Assembly (NCBI GenBank): GCA_027017505.1
Contig: JALUQR010000094.1
Coordinates: 1 to 12,770 of the forward strand
Direction of reading: 5' to 3'
Length of the DNA stretch: 12,770 bases
Source of the DNA: a bacterium
GTDB lineage: Bacteria; Desulfobacterota; GWC2-55-46; DRQE01
The position numbers and the translations under genes were made by a program. This document shows positions 1 to 5,700 of this stretch, piece after piece (position 1 is the first letter of the stretch; every line of letters begins with the position of its first letter). The notes below the pieces were generated by a model. It was not told where the DNA came from, made no database searches, and saw nothing but the letters and a program-made list of their open reading frames with translations.

Positions 1-208
1 TTGAGGGATGACACTTCTCGCACTTGTATATCTCTTCATGGCGGGTGTGCGGGAAGACCACAGGCCCAACGCCTGCTTCCCTCATGCTGTCGAGCTTGTC
101 GTCAAAGACCATATCTCCGAGCCCGCCTGCAACAGCTGTTGCAGGCGGGCTCGTAAAGAACAGTACAGCAGTGACCATTATCAGCGGAATGTATTCTGAT
201 ATTCTCAT
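1..208 (-). CDS. Triheme c7-type cytochrome c, N-terminal part (runs off left edge)
   Basis: The reading frame opens at ATG (208-206) and stays open to the window edge, giving 69 residues. The start overlaps the stop of the preceding cytochrome gene as ATGA (208-205), which implies translational coupling. Residues 1-26 look like a Sec signal peptide: a hydrophobic stretch followed by an ATAVAG cleavage region. The mature part closely matches the cytochrome at 868-1212: GDMV, SMREAGVGPVVFPH and CEKCH (residues 63-67) line up with GDIV, SMKEAGVKPVVFPH and CKVCH there. It is therefore the third member of a tandem family, and by analogy it should carry two more CXXCH motifs beyond the edge. The expected product is a periplasmic electron carrier. 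A perfect 36-bp palindrome lies within the signal-peptide codons (see the repeat entry). Seen: frame, signal peptide, first heme motif. Inferred: three hemes in total. Confidence 0.88.
   Translation of the reverse strand, partial: MRISEYIPLIMVTAVLFFTSPPATAVAGGLGDMVFDDKLDSMREAGVGPVVFPHTRHEEIYKCEKCHPS
118..153. repeat. Perfect 36-bp palindrome inside a signal-peptide coding region
   Basis: The left arm CGAGCCCGCCTGCAACAG (118-135) is followed without a spacer by its exact reverse complement (136-153). The match ends at 117/154. It falls within codons about 19-31 of the third cytochrome gene and encodes the end of the signal peptide and its cleavage region. It would give a GC-rich hairpin in mRNA or a cruciform in DNA. 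There is no T-run after it, so it is not a classical intrinsic terminator. Confidence 0.97.
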
Positions 209-843
209 TCTGAAGCCTTTTTGGATGCCTGTTTTGGTACCGTGTGACACCTGTTACAGTCTGTAAGCGGGAACGCAACCTTTCCGTGACACCTGCCACA
301 CCACTCGCCGTTGGCTATACCCACCATGGACATGTTGTTCTGCCCCTTTGCTGGCACAAAGATTTTTGGATGACAGACCTCACACTTAAGCCAGTATGTG
401 TGTATCCAGTGGGGATACTTAACATCGTTCACATATTTACCCTTTGCGGGTATTATTATGTCCAGGTCAAGTGGTGGAATCTCTTCTGCATCTGGGTCCA
501 GCGAGTGTTTTGGCTTTATGAGCCCCTCTTTTACCACCTTTGCCCAGTCAACGAGTCCGTACTTGTCCTTTGGCAGACCCTGTGCAGCGAGGGCCTGTGG
601 ATGCCAGCCCATGCCAGCCCTGTATGCCTCACTGGCAGGTTTTGACGGGTCTCCTGTGCCTGCCAGTCTGCCACGGGTGTCAAGATAGATGATGCTTGTG
701 GGATCATCAGGGTCTATCACGGGTGTGGCCTCCTGGTTGTTCTGGGCCACCACCTCTTCTGCCTGGTTAAAGACCATACAGCCTGTAAATATTATCACAG
801 CGAGTAAAAGGATTATCTTCGTGACTCTACCCATTGCTTTCAT
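205..843 (-). CDS. Triheme c7-type cytochrome c, probable lipoprotein, with long N-terminal extension
   Basis: From ATG at 843 the protein has 212 residues. Three heme c motifs sit at the C-terminus: CEVCH (154-158), CGRCH (182-186) and CNRCH (196-200). Histidines at 145 and 148 (YPHWIH) are candidate distal ligands. The spacing matches the smaller paralogue at 868-1212, so the last 70 or so residues form a triheme c7-like domain. Residues 9-22 form a short hydrophobic segment ending FTGC, a plausible lipobox with unusual Phe at -3. Residues 30-130 are a heme-free extension I do not recognise; it contains GRLAGTGDPSKPASEAYRAG. An AGGAGG at 857-852 stands 8 nt from this ATG, which favours it over the GTG three nt upstream (846). 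It lies 24 nt after the previous stop and shares ATGA with the next gene. Likely a membrane-tethered electron-transfer protein on the outer face. Confidence 0.9.
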   Translation of the reverse strand: MKAMGRVTKIILLLAVIIFTGCMVFNQAEEVVAQNNQEATPVIDPDDPTSIIYLDTRGRLAGTGDPSKPASEAYRAGMGWHPQALAAQGLPKDKYGLVDWAKVVKEGLIKPKHSLDPDAEEIPPLDLDIIIPAKGKYVNDVKYPHWIHTYWLKCEVCHPKIFVPAKGQNNMSMVGIANGEWCGRCHGKVAFPLTDCNRCHTVPKQASKKASE

Positions 844-851
844 CACTCATG

Positions 852-857
852 CCTCCT
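852..857 (-). promoter_or_regulatory. Ribosome binding site that favours the ATG at 843
   Basis: AGGAGG on the minus strand stands 8 nt before ATG 843 and 5 nt before GTG 846. It also stands close to an out-of-frame ATG at 850. The normal spacing and the ATG codon favour 843 as the start of the second cytochrome. Confidence 0.75.
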
Positions 858-867
858 TTCAAAAAGA

Positions 868-1212
868 CTACTTACCTTCATAAGAATGACACCTGTCACA
901 GTACAGTGGTTCCCAGGCTATAAGCCCGTTGTGGCATTTACCACAGAACTCTCCATCCATTATGGCCTGCATGGTAATGTCGTTAGCCCCCTTCCTCATG
1001 ATGAAGATGTCCTCATGACAGACCTTGCACTTGAACCTTATCCTGTGGAACCAGTGGGGAAAGACAACAGGTTTAACCCCCGCCTCTTTCATACTCTCCT
1101 TTTTGCTGTTCAGCACTATATCGCCATATTCAGCGAGTCCACTGGTGGCTGAAAGGAGTATGAGTCCACCAGTGACAAAAGCCAGTAATAACACCAGAAA
1201 TCTTCCCTTCAT
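868..1212 (-). CDS. Small triheme c7-type periplasmic cytochrome c
   Basis: This 114-residue protein has a Sec signal peptide (residues 1-28, hydrophobic core 5-21, predicted cut after GLA). Its heme motifs are CKVCH (62-66), CGKCH (90-94) and CDRCH (105-109). Histidines 53 and 56 (FPHWFH) precede the first motif and are likely distal ligands. A mature size near 86 residues with three hemes fits the c7 family of periplasmic electron carriers, to which Geobacter PpcA belongs (about 70 residues). It is the first gene behind a sigma-70-like promoter (1266-1296) and has an AGGAGG 9 nt before its ATG plus a closer AAGGA. It heads an apparent three-gene operon of related cytochromes. Expected role: shuttling electrons across the periplasm, possibly from the cytochrome b encoded upstream. 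The partner is inferred. Confidence 0.93.
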   Translation of the reverse strand: MKGRFLVLLLAFVTGGLILLSATSGLAEYGDIVLNSKKESMKEAGVKPVVFPHWFHRIRFKCKVCHEDIFIMRKGANDITMQAIMDGEFCGKCHNGLIAWEPLYCDRCHSYEGK

Positions 1213-1265
1213 TATCCTTCGCCTCCTTGTTTGTGTGTTTTTACTCGCAGAAAAATAGCCTACCT

Positions 1266-1296
1266 ATTATAGACAAATCCTCTGGTTATTTGTCAA
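1266..1296 (-). promoter_or_regulatory. Sigma-70-type promoter for the triheme cytochrome operon
   Basis: On the minus strand, TTGACA (1296-1291) and TATAAT (1271-1266) are both perfect consensus hexamers, separated by 19 bp, slightly longer than the usual 17. Transcription would begin near 1259, leaving a leader of about 47 nt before the ATG at 1212. The cytochrome operon can therefore be expressed apart from the cytochrome b gene. The remaining intergenic sequence (1297-1388) shows no clear terminator for the gene before it. Confidence 0.75.
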
Positions 1297-1388
1297 GTTA
1301 AAAAACATTGCAATCAGGACCGCCTGAAAGGATGAAAATGACAACTGTATTCAACCATATTATACCTCATTTCTTGTCCTTTTTGTAG

Positions 1389-2015
1389 TTACCAGTATTC
1401 CACAGAGTCCTCCCTTACGGAGACGGAGTCAAACAGCCATCTATCTGTGGTTATCCTGCCCCTGAGTGTGCGTGCAATGTTCGTTGAATGAACCATCTTA
1501 AGCTCAAGCAGGGCAGACCTGAGCGCCCTTCCCCCTATACGGGGAGCTTTATCCCTTTCAGGGTATGTGGCCCTTATGGTTATCACCGCATAGTATCGCA
1601 CCTTTATGTTCTGAAGCGGTAGGGACACATTCTCCTGATGCTTTTTCATTGTAACATCCACCAGCTCGAACCTTCCCTGGGGTGTGAACAGAAACTTCTC
1701 CATCCATCCCCAGGCTCCACGCAGACCCTGGGGTGGCCAGGCATTCTCAAATGAGGCCTTCTGGTCTCTGTAAAGGGTATCAAGGGAGTCTTTCACTCTC
1801 TCGCCACCCTTTAGCATTATGAGAAACCTTCTCTTCTGGGACTGGCCGTGATATTTGAAGATGGTCTCAAAGTCCCCTGTTTTGACCGCCTCCATGTATA
1901 TGAGGGCTGATTTTACCGCCTCCCTTGACGCAGATGCAGAGGAAAGATAATAGCCTGTTATGGCAACCACCGAGGCCACCACGATGACAGAAACGATGAG
2001 AAGCCTTTTGTTCAT
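1389..2015 (-). CDS. Membrane-anchored extracytoplasmic protein of unknown function, coupled to cytochrome b
   Basis: The protein has 208 residues. Residues 4-25 form one hydrophobic segment (signal anchor or uncleaved signal), and the rest is soluble and probably faces outward. No cysteine or heme motif is present. The region from about 32 to 60 (REAVKSALIYMEAVKTGDF) resembles the first helix of small NTF2-like/DUF4878-type domains, and the later alternating strands would fit such a fold, but this is only a shape resemblance. The start is 3 nt after the cytochrome b stop (TGA-GGT-ATG), so the two proteins are probably made together. A structural or assembly role for a cytochrome b complex is the natural guess from position. 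I do not recognise the family. Confidence 0.8.
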   Translation of the reverse strand: MNKRLLIVSVIVVASVVAITGYYLSSASASREAVKSALIYMEAVKTGDFETIFKYHGQSQKRRFLIMLKGGERVKDSLDTLYRDQKASFENAWPPQGLRGAWGWMEKFLFTPQGRFELVDVTMKKHQENVSLPLQNIKVRYYAVITIRATYPERDKAPRIGGRALRSALLELKMVHSTNIARTLRGRITTDRWLFDSVSVREDSVEYW

Positions 2016-2018
2016 ACC

Positions 2019-3134
2019 TCAGTAAATCTCCTGTGGATAGAACCAGTGTCCCATCATCCATTCGTTGTCGTCAAGATAGGGCAGTTTTTTTCTGTTCTTG
2101 AAGTCCTCGGGTGGCACACCCATCCTGAAGCCGTTGTTAAGGTTGTGGCATGAACTGCACCCAAGTGTGGGAGAATTGTAGGTGCCAAGGTATACCAGGG
2201 CAAAAAATACAATAAACACAAGGGTTACCACCACAGCCCCTATCATCTTCGTTCTGCCACCACCGTCCACCTCCAGTGGCTCTTCCCTTTCAGGGGTCTT
2301 TCGTGCAAGAAGATAGGGCAGAAGGGCAAAGACTATCCACACTGCAACTGGCACCACGAACGAAAGAAGCGGTACCATAAGCCCCTCAAAGTACAGGAAT
2401 GGAAGCAGTATCAGAAGTGGCCACCATTCAGGTGCTGGTATGTATTCGCCATCAAGGGGCATGGGTATTATGTCGGGGTCCTGGCTTGGTATGGTCACAT
2501 ACAGTGAAAGAAGAACAAGCCCTATCCACAACGGCATGCCTGCAATAAGGTGTCTCGCCATGTATCTGAAGATGCCCCTTTTTCTGAGCCCTGTTATGAA
2601 GTGGTAGTCAAGGAGTATAAAGATTATAAGTGGCAGTATGAGTATATGTAGCACCTCGTATCTTGGCAGTGTGAAGCTCTCAAGGAAGAACTCCTTGAGG
2701 GCAGGGCCCACAACAGGAAGTACACCAAAGTAGTTTGGCACCATCTCCATGAACCAGTAGCCCTTCCACTCCCACGGAAGTATGAGCCCCGTAACGAGGG
2801 ACATAAATACTGGTACCACCACCAGAACCCCTGTAAGCCATATGACCCTTTTTGAAGGGTTAAGAAAGTCCTTCCTAAGGGTGGTCCTTACGGTGTGAAT
2901 AAAAACTGTAAGGAAGATTACAAAGGCAATCCAGCGGTGAAGGTTGCGAAGGAGGCTACCGCCTGTAACCTGGTTGGTGAGATACTGCACACTCTTGTAG
3001 GCACCCTTAAGCGAGGGCTCATAGTAAAGGGCAAGAAATATGCCGGTAAGAAGCTGTATCAGAAGGGCCAGCATCGTGAACCCGCCGAAGTAATGACGCC
3101 AGGTGGTTCTGTCAGGTCTTATGGAGTGGGACAT
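2019..3134 (-). CDS. Cytochrome b (b6/subunit IV fused type) with C-terminal heme c motif
   Basis: From ATG 3134 the protein has 371 residues. The N-terminal half is a cytochrome b6-like four-helix unit. H66 and H80 (13 residues between) and H163 and H178 (14 between) are the expected ligands of two b hemes, with the b6-type spacing in the second pair. PEWW (235-238) corresponds to the PEWY quinol-site motif of subunit IV, so both parts are fused. After a final helix (about 297-317), CSSCH (326-330) provides one covalent heme c site, followed by about 40 residues on the positive side. The position matching Cys35 of cytochrome b6, which binds heme ci, appears to be Tyr15. A GTG at 3164 would add 10 residues, but it lacks a ribosome site and lies at or upstream of the predicted transcription start. 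Likely a menaquinol-oxidising membrane subunit. No Rieske gene is in the window. Confidence 0.9.
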   Translation of the reverse strand: MSHSIRPDRTTWRHYFGGFTMLALLIQLLTGIFLALYYEPSLKGAYKSVQYLTNQVTGGSLLRNLHRWIAFVIFLTVFIHTVRTTLRKDFLNPSKRVIWLTGVLVVVPVFMSLVTGLILPWEWKGYWFMEMVPNYFGVLPVVGPALKEFFLESFTLPRYEVLHILILPLIIFILLDYHFITGLRKRGIFRYMARHLIAGMPLWIGLVLLSLYVTIPSQDPDIIPMPLDGEYIPAPEWWPLLILLPFLYFEGLMVPLLSFVVPVAVWIVFALLPYLLARKTPEREEPLEVDGGGRTKMIGAVVVTLVFIVFFALVYLGTYNSPTLGCSSCHNLNNGFRMGVPPEDFKNRKKLPYLDDNEWMMGHWFYPQEIY

Positions 3135-3165
3135 AACATCCTGCAGGCCTGTGATATAAACCACT

Positions 3166-3195
3166 ATGCTATTAAAAATACCGTAATAATGTCAA
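3166..3195 (-). promoter_or_regulatory. Possible sigma-70-type promoter for the cytochrome b gene
   Basis: TTGACA (3195-3190) is a perfect -35 box on the minus strand. TAGCAT (3171-3166), 18 bp away, is a weak -10 box. Transcription would begin near 3159, just downstream of the alternative GTG at 3164, which supports ATG 3134 as the start (AGGA four nt upstream, rather close). The -10 match is poor, so confidence is moderate. Confidence 0.45.
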
Positions 3196-3398
3196 GCAAA
3201 ACCTTTATCTAATGGGATAACTCGTAAAAAAATTAAGATGGAATTCCAGGGTAAGGGAAGACCGCCGGCTCGTTTTCTAATGAACCCCTCCCCGTTGCTT
3301 GAGAAAAATGAATTTTAAATATCGGAGACTTCGTAAGATGTGTAAGTGGCACGGGGGTTTGTAAATTCAAACAGCGTTTGACCATGCGGAACAGGATT
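3196..3398. other. Gap between glycosyltransferase-like gene and cytochrome b promoter, no gene seen
   Basis: No conserved reading frame is visible; the frames crossing it lack family features. It contains a short inverted repeat TCAAAC-GCT-GTTTGA (3367-3381) just after the stop at 3399, followed only by ATTTA on the minus strand. It also contains a run of seven T on the minus strand near 3226-3232 without a stem before it. Neither is a convincing terminator. Confidence 0.5.
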
Positions 3399-5045
3399 TT
3401 AAAGAAGGGCCTTTCTGACCCTGAATATCTCGGAGTCTCCGTGGCGACCTTTATGTTCCAGCACATCCACAGCCCTCTTTACAAAGGGAATGAGAAATCT
3501 TGCTGTTTCAGGAAAGCAGGAATCTGTGAGTATGTAGTCCACATCCAGTTTCTTAAGGTAAGAGAGCATTCTGCCCTCATCCAGCGTGTAGGGAAACCTT
3601 ACCGCCCTTCTTTCAGATACCAGTGCGACCATCTCTGGCCTGCGCGTTACAACGAGTGTTCCTTCAGGGGCAAGTTCTCTGAGGCTGTATGATGAAAGAA
3701 GATAGTTGTGGTAACAGGGAAAGTATCTCTGGAACAGCGGGGTTGTTACCGCATCAAGCTCCACATGCTCGATGTATCTGCCCGCCTCTGTGTAGAACAG
3801 CTCCACAGAGTATGCAACTTTCTGTATGGCCCTGTGTGGCAGAAGCATACCCCTTTTTTCATACACATTCACAAATAGAAGAAGAAACAGTGGCACCCAC
3901 AGGATAGCCTTAAGACCCGTACCACCAGGGTTGAGCCTGTCTTTAAGAACCATAAGACCTGCCATAAAGTAGTAGTAGATAAAGGGTATGCATATTACAT
4001 TGTATCTTCTCATATCCGCACCATAGACAGGCCACATGACTATTATTAAAATGTACAGTAGCAGGGCTATCTCCATAAAACCTCTTCTGTTTACAATATG
4101 ATGCATAAAACCAACCGCAGTTACTGCAAACACCACCCCGAGTAACACATACCAGACAGGCTGTGGCAGGCCCTTAAAGAGGGAGGAGAAAAGCACACTT
4201 TCAGGCACATGGTAGATAAGATTTGCCATGTTTTCTGCCACCCTCTGGAAGAACCCGCCACCCCGAGGGTCATATACCTCTGCAAGTATCCTTACAAAGG
4301 ATGTCCCTGATGGTCTACCCATGAGCACATCCCTTGCAAACCATAGAGCCACGGGCAGTATGGTTACTGTGCTTAAAAGAAGCAGTTGCTTGAGATACAA
4401 GCCTTCCCTTTCTTTAAAAAACCTGACAAACACCACCATACAGATGGCCACATAGAGCACTATGCCGTGGTTTTTCATGAATACAGAGAGCAGGACAACC
4501 GCTGGTAGATACACCCCGTAGGGCAGAAGCTCCCTGGTGTTTGAATACCTCTGTGCAACATACAGTCCGAGAAGCAGGGAGAATATAAAGGGTATCTCTG
4601 GCAGTATCTCCTTTGAATAGTGGATTATCACGGGGTTTGTTGCGAAAAGAAGCGCAAGAAAGAGGGGTAGATGGGGTGTTTGTTCCTCTTTGAGGATGCC
4701 TTCGAAGTATGCCCTTGCGAGGAAGAATCCTGCAATATAAAAGACTATAACAACAAGGTGCATCCACATGAAGTTGTATCCTGCCAGCATGTACACGAAG
4801 CTTAAGATCAGTGGAAAAAGTGGTGGGGGATAATCCACTGGTGCGGGATTGCCCGATATGTGGACCTCCGTGTATCCATATCCCTCTGCGATTGACCTTG
4901 CAAGTAGCACATACCTTGCGTGGTCTGCACTGATGGTGTAGGAGAACACACGCTCAAGCATCTGCAGTGCAAGTAACAGCGGGATTGCACAGAGCACCAC
5001 CCTGAGCAATCCCGCACCGCTGACATTGAAGGGTATTTTTCCCAT
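3399..5045 (-). CDS. GT-C type glycosyltransferase-like membrane protein (GT39/ArnT-like)
   Basis: The 548-residue protein has about ten or more membrane helices spanning residues 11-395 and a soluble C-terminal domain (about 400-548). The first extracytoplasmic loop has ISADHARYVLLARSIAEG (39-54 region) with D41, then VDYPPPLFPLIL (70-81). A second acidic motif, SKEILPEIPF (144-153), follows. This layout is typical of GT-C enzymes of the PMT/ArnT kind, which transfer a sugar from a polyprenyl-phosphate carrier outside the inner membrane and use an Asp in the first loop. Substrate and acceptor cannot be read from the sequence. It follows pilA, about 50 nt beyond that gene's strong terminator, and has no clear promoter and a weak ribosome site (AAGGGGG lies about 20 nt upstream). 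Expression may therefore rely on read-through from pilA. Pilin is the obvious candidate acceptor by position, but lipid A or wall polymers remain possible. Confidence 0.8.
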   Translation of the reverse strand: MGKIPFNVSGAGLLRVVLCAIPLLLALQMLERVFSYTISADHARYVLLARSIAEGYGYTEVHISGNPAPVDYPPPLFPLILSFVYMLAGYNFMWMHLVVIVFYIAGFFLARAYFEGILKEEQTPHLPLFLALLFATNPVIIHYSKEILPEIPFIFSLLLGLYVAQRYSNTRELLPYGVYLPAVVLLSVFMKNHGIVLYVAICMVVFVRFFKEREGLYLKQLLLLSTVTILPVALWFARDVLMGRPSGTSFVRILAEVYDPRGGGFFQRVAENMANLIYHVPESVLFSSLFKGLPQPVWYVLLGVVFAVTAVGFMHHIVNRRGFMEIALLLYILIIVMWPVYGADMRRYNVICIPFIYYYFMAGLMVLKDRLNPGGTGLKAILWVPLFLLLFVNVYEKRGMLLPHRAIQKVAYSVELFYTEAGRYIEHVELDAVTTPLFQRYFPCYHNYLLSSYSLRELAPEGTLVVTRRPEMVALVSERRAVRFPYTLDEGRMLSYLKKLDVDYILTDSCFPETARFLIPFVKRAVDVLEHKGRHGDSEIFRVRKALL

Positions 5046-5093
5046 GGCGAGGTAAGTTTAACATACCCCCTTAGGAGATGGAAAGGAAAAGAT

Positions 5094-5130
5094 AAAAAAA
5101 CAGGGGGAAGGCCTTTGGGCCTTCCCCCTG
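5094..5130 (-). terminator. Strong intrinsic terminator after pilA
   Basis: CAGGGGGAAGGCC pairs perfectly with GGCCTTCCCCCTG over 13 bp (5101-5130) around a 4-nt loop. On the minus strand it is followed at once by seven T (5100-5094). It lies 16 nt after the pilA stop. Confidence 0.95.
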
Positions 5131-5145
5131 TAACCGAACGGAGTT

Positions 5146-5541
5146 TTATTTGTAGGTTATGGCACCATCGTAGGATATCACAACCTCGTTGTTAACTTGC
5201 CCTGCTGCGTTGAGTGGTGTGCTGTAGAGGTTTATGTTACCCGCACTCAGCGTCAGGTTGGCCTCTCTGAATGCCACATTGTCAGACTTCCTGTAACCAC
5301 TGTTTGTGAGTATTGTAAGGCTGTTGACCGTTCCCGTGGGGGTGTCTGACAGATATGCCTGGGCTGCTGTAAAGGCGTTCTTTGCGTCAGACGAAAGCTC
5401 ACCACGCCATGCCCTGTAACGATACTTCTGGAACTGGGGTATTGCTATCGCTGCAAGTATGGCTATGATGGCCACCACTATGAGGAGCTCAACCAGCGTG
5501 AAACCCCGTTCATCCCTGTTTACAAGTTTCTGTAGCATCAT
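5146..5541 (-). CDS. pilA: Type IV major pilin, aromatic-rich
   Basis: The 131-residue prepilin has a 13-residue leader ending in Gly, then FTLVELLIVVAI, the class III signal cut by PilD between G13 and F14. Mature F1 and E5 are present, followed by the usual hydrophobic assembly helix with P22. The mature protein has 118 residues, between the roughly 60-residue Geobacter PilA-N and the 150 or so residues of Pseudomonas pilin. No C-terminal disulfide pair exists because there is no cysteine. Twelve mature residues are Phe, Tyr or Trp: F1, F24, Y27, Y29, W32, F44, Y50, Y70, F78, Y93, Y111 and Y117. An AGGAGG stands 7 nt before the first of two adjacent ATGs. It has its own sigma-54 promoter (5596-5611) and a strong terminator, as expected for an abundant subunit controlled by PilR. 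Identity as the major pilin rests on its sequence and its position after pilR. Confidence 0.95.
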   Translation of the reverse strand: MMLQKLVNRDERGFTLVELLIVVAIIAILAAIAIPQFQKYRYRAWRGELSSDAKNAFTAAQAYLSDTPTGTVNSLTILTNSGYRKSDNVAFREANLTLSAGNINLYSTPLNAAGQVNNEVVISYDGAITYK

Positions 5542-5595
5542 CTTTCACCCTCCTTTCTTAAATTCTCAAAAGTCTTCACTCACCCATACTATCAA

Positions 5596-5611
5596 TGCAA
5601 TATCTGTGCCA
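5596..5611 (-). promoter_or_regulatory. Sigma-54 (RpoN) -24/-12 promoter of pilA
   Basis: The minus strand reads TGGCAC (5611-5606), five bases AGATA, then TTGCA (5600-5596). This matches the RpoN consensus TGGCAC-N5-TTGCW with exact spacing. Transcription should begin near 5586, leaving a leader of about 45 nt before the pilA ATG. PilR-dependent sigma-54 transcription of pilA is established in Pseudomonas and Geobacter. Confidence 0.94.
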
Positions 5612-5640
5612 TATAAAAAAGTCCTTAAAATTCAGGACTT
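5612..5640 (-). terminator. Candidate intrinsic terminator of the upstream operon, abutting the pilA promoter
   Basis: On the minus strand AAGTCCT (5640-5634) pairs perfectly with AGGACTT (5625-5619) around an 8-nt loop. A run of T follows directly (six counting the stem end, 5620-5615). The 7-bp stem has only three GC pairs, so it may be leaky or may instead be a protein site. It ends one base before the -24 box. Confidence 0.5.
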
Positions 5641-5663
5641 AAAGAAAGAAGACCCCACCTGTG

Positions 5664-5700
5664 GGACAATTTTTGTCACAAAATGTGTCAATTTTTGTCA
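5664..5700 (-). promoter_or_regulatory. Tandem candidate PilR activator sites upstream of pilA
   Basis: The 12-nt sequence CAATTTTTGTCA occurs twice on the plus strand, at 5667-5678 and 5689-5700, offset by 22 bp, about two helical turns. The copies centre roughly 85 and 107 bp upstream of the predicted pilA start, a usual range for sigma-54 activators. TGTC elements at 5674, 5686 and 5696 recall the TGTC core of Pseudomonas PilR sites. The distal copy covers the last codons and stop of the TPR membrane gene. Assignment to PilR is inference from position. Confidence 0.6.

Noticed and set aside
3347..3362. TGGCAC on the plus strand resembling a sigma-54 -24 box
   Set aside because: The expected GC at -12 is absent (TTTGT follows) and no plus-strand gene lies downstream.
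3367..3381. Inverted repeat TCAAAC-GCT-GTTTGA after the GT39-like gene, as a terminator
   Set aside because: The stem is only 6 bp with a 3-nt loop and is not followed by a T-run.
1..3398. Rieske iron-sulfur protein belonging to the cytochrome b
   Set aside because: No frame in the window shows the CXH / CXXH cluster-binding boxes; every CXXCH seen is a heme c motif.
3233..3466. Minus-strand 77-codon frame in the gap before cytochrome b
   Set aside because: It starts inside the glycosyltransferase-like gene in another frame and has no recognisable features.
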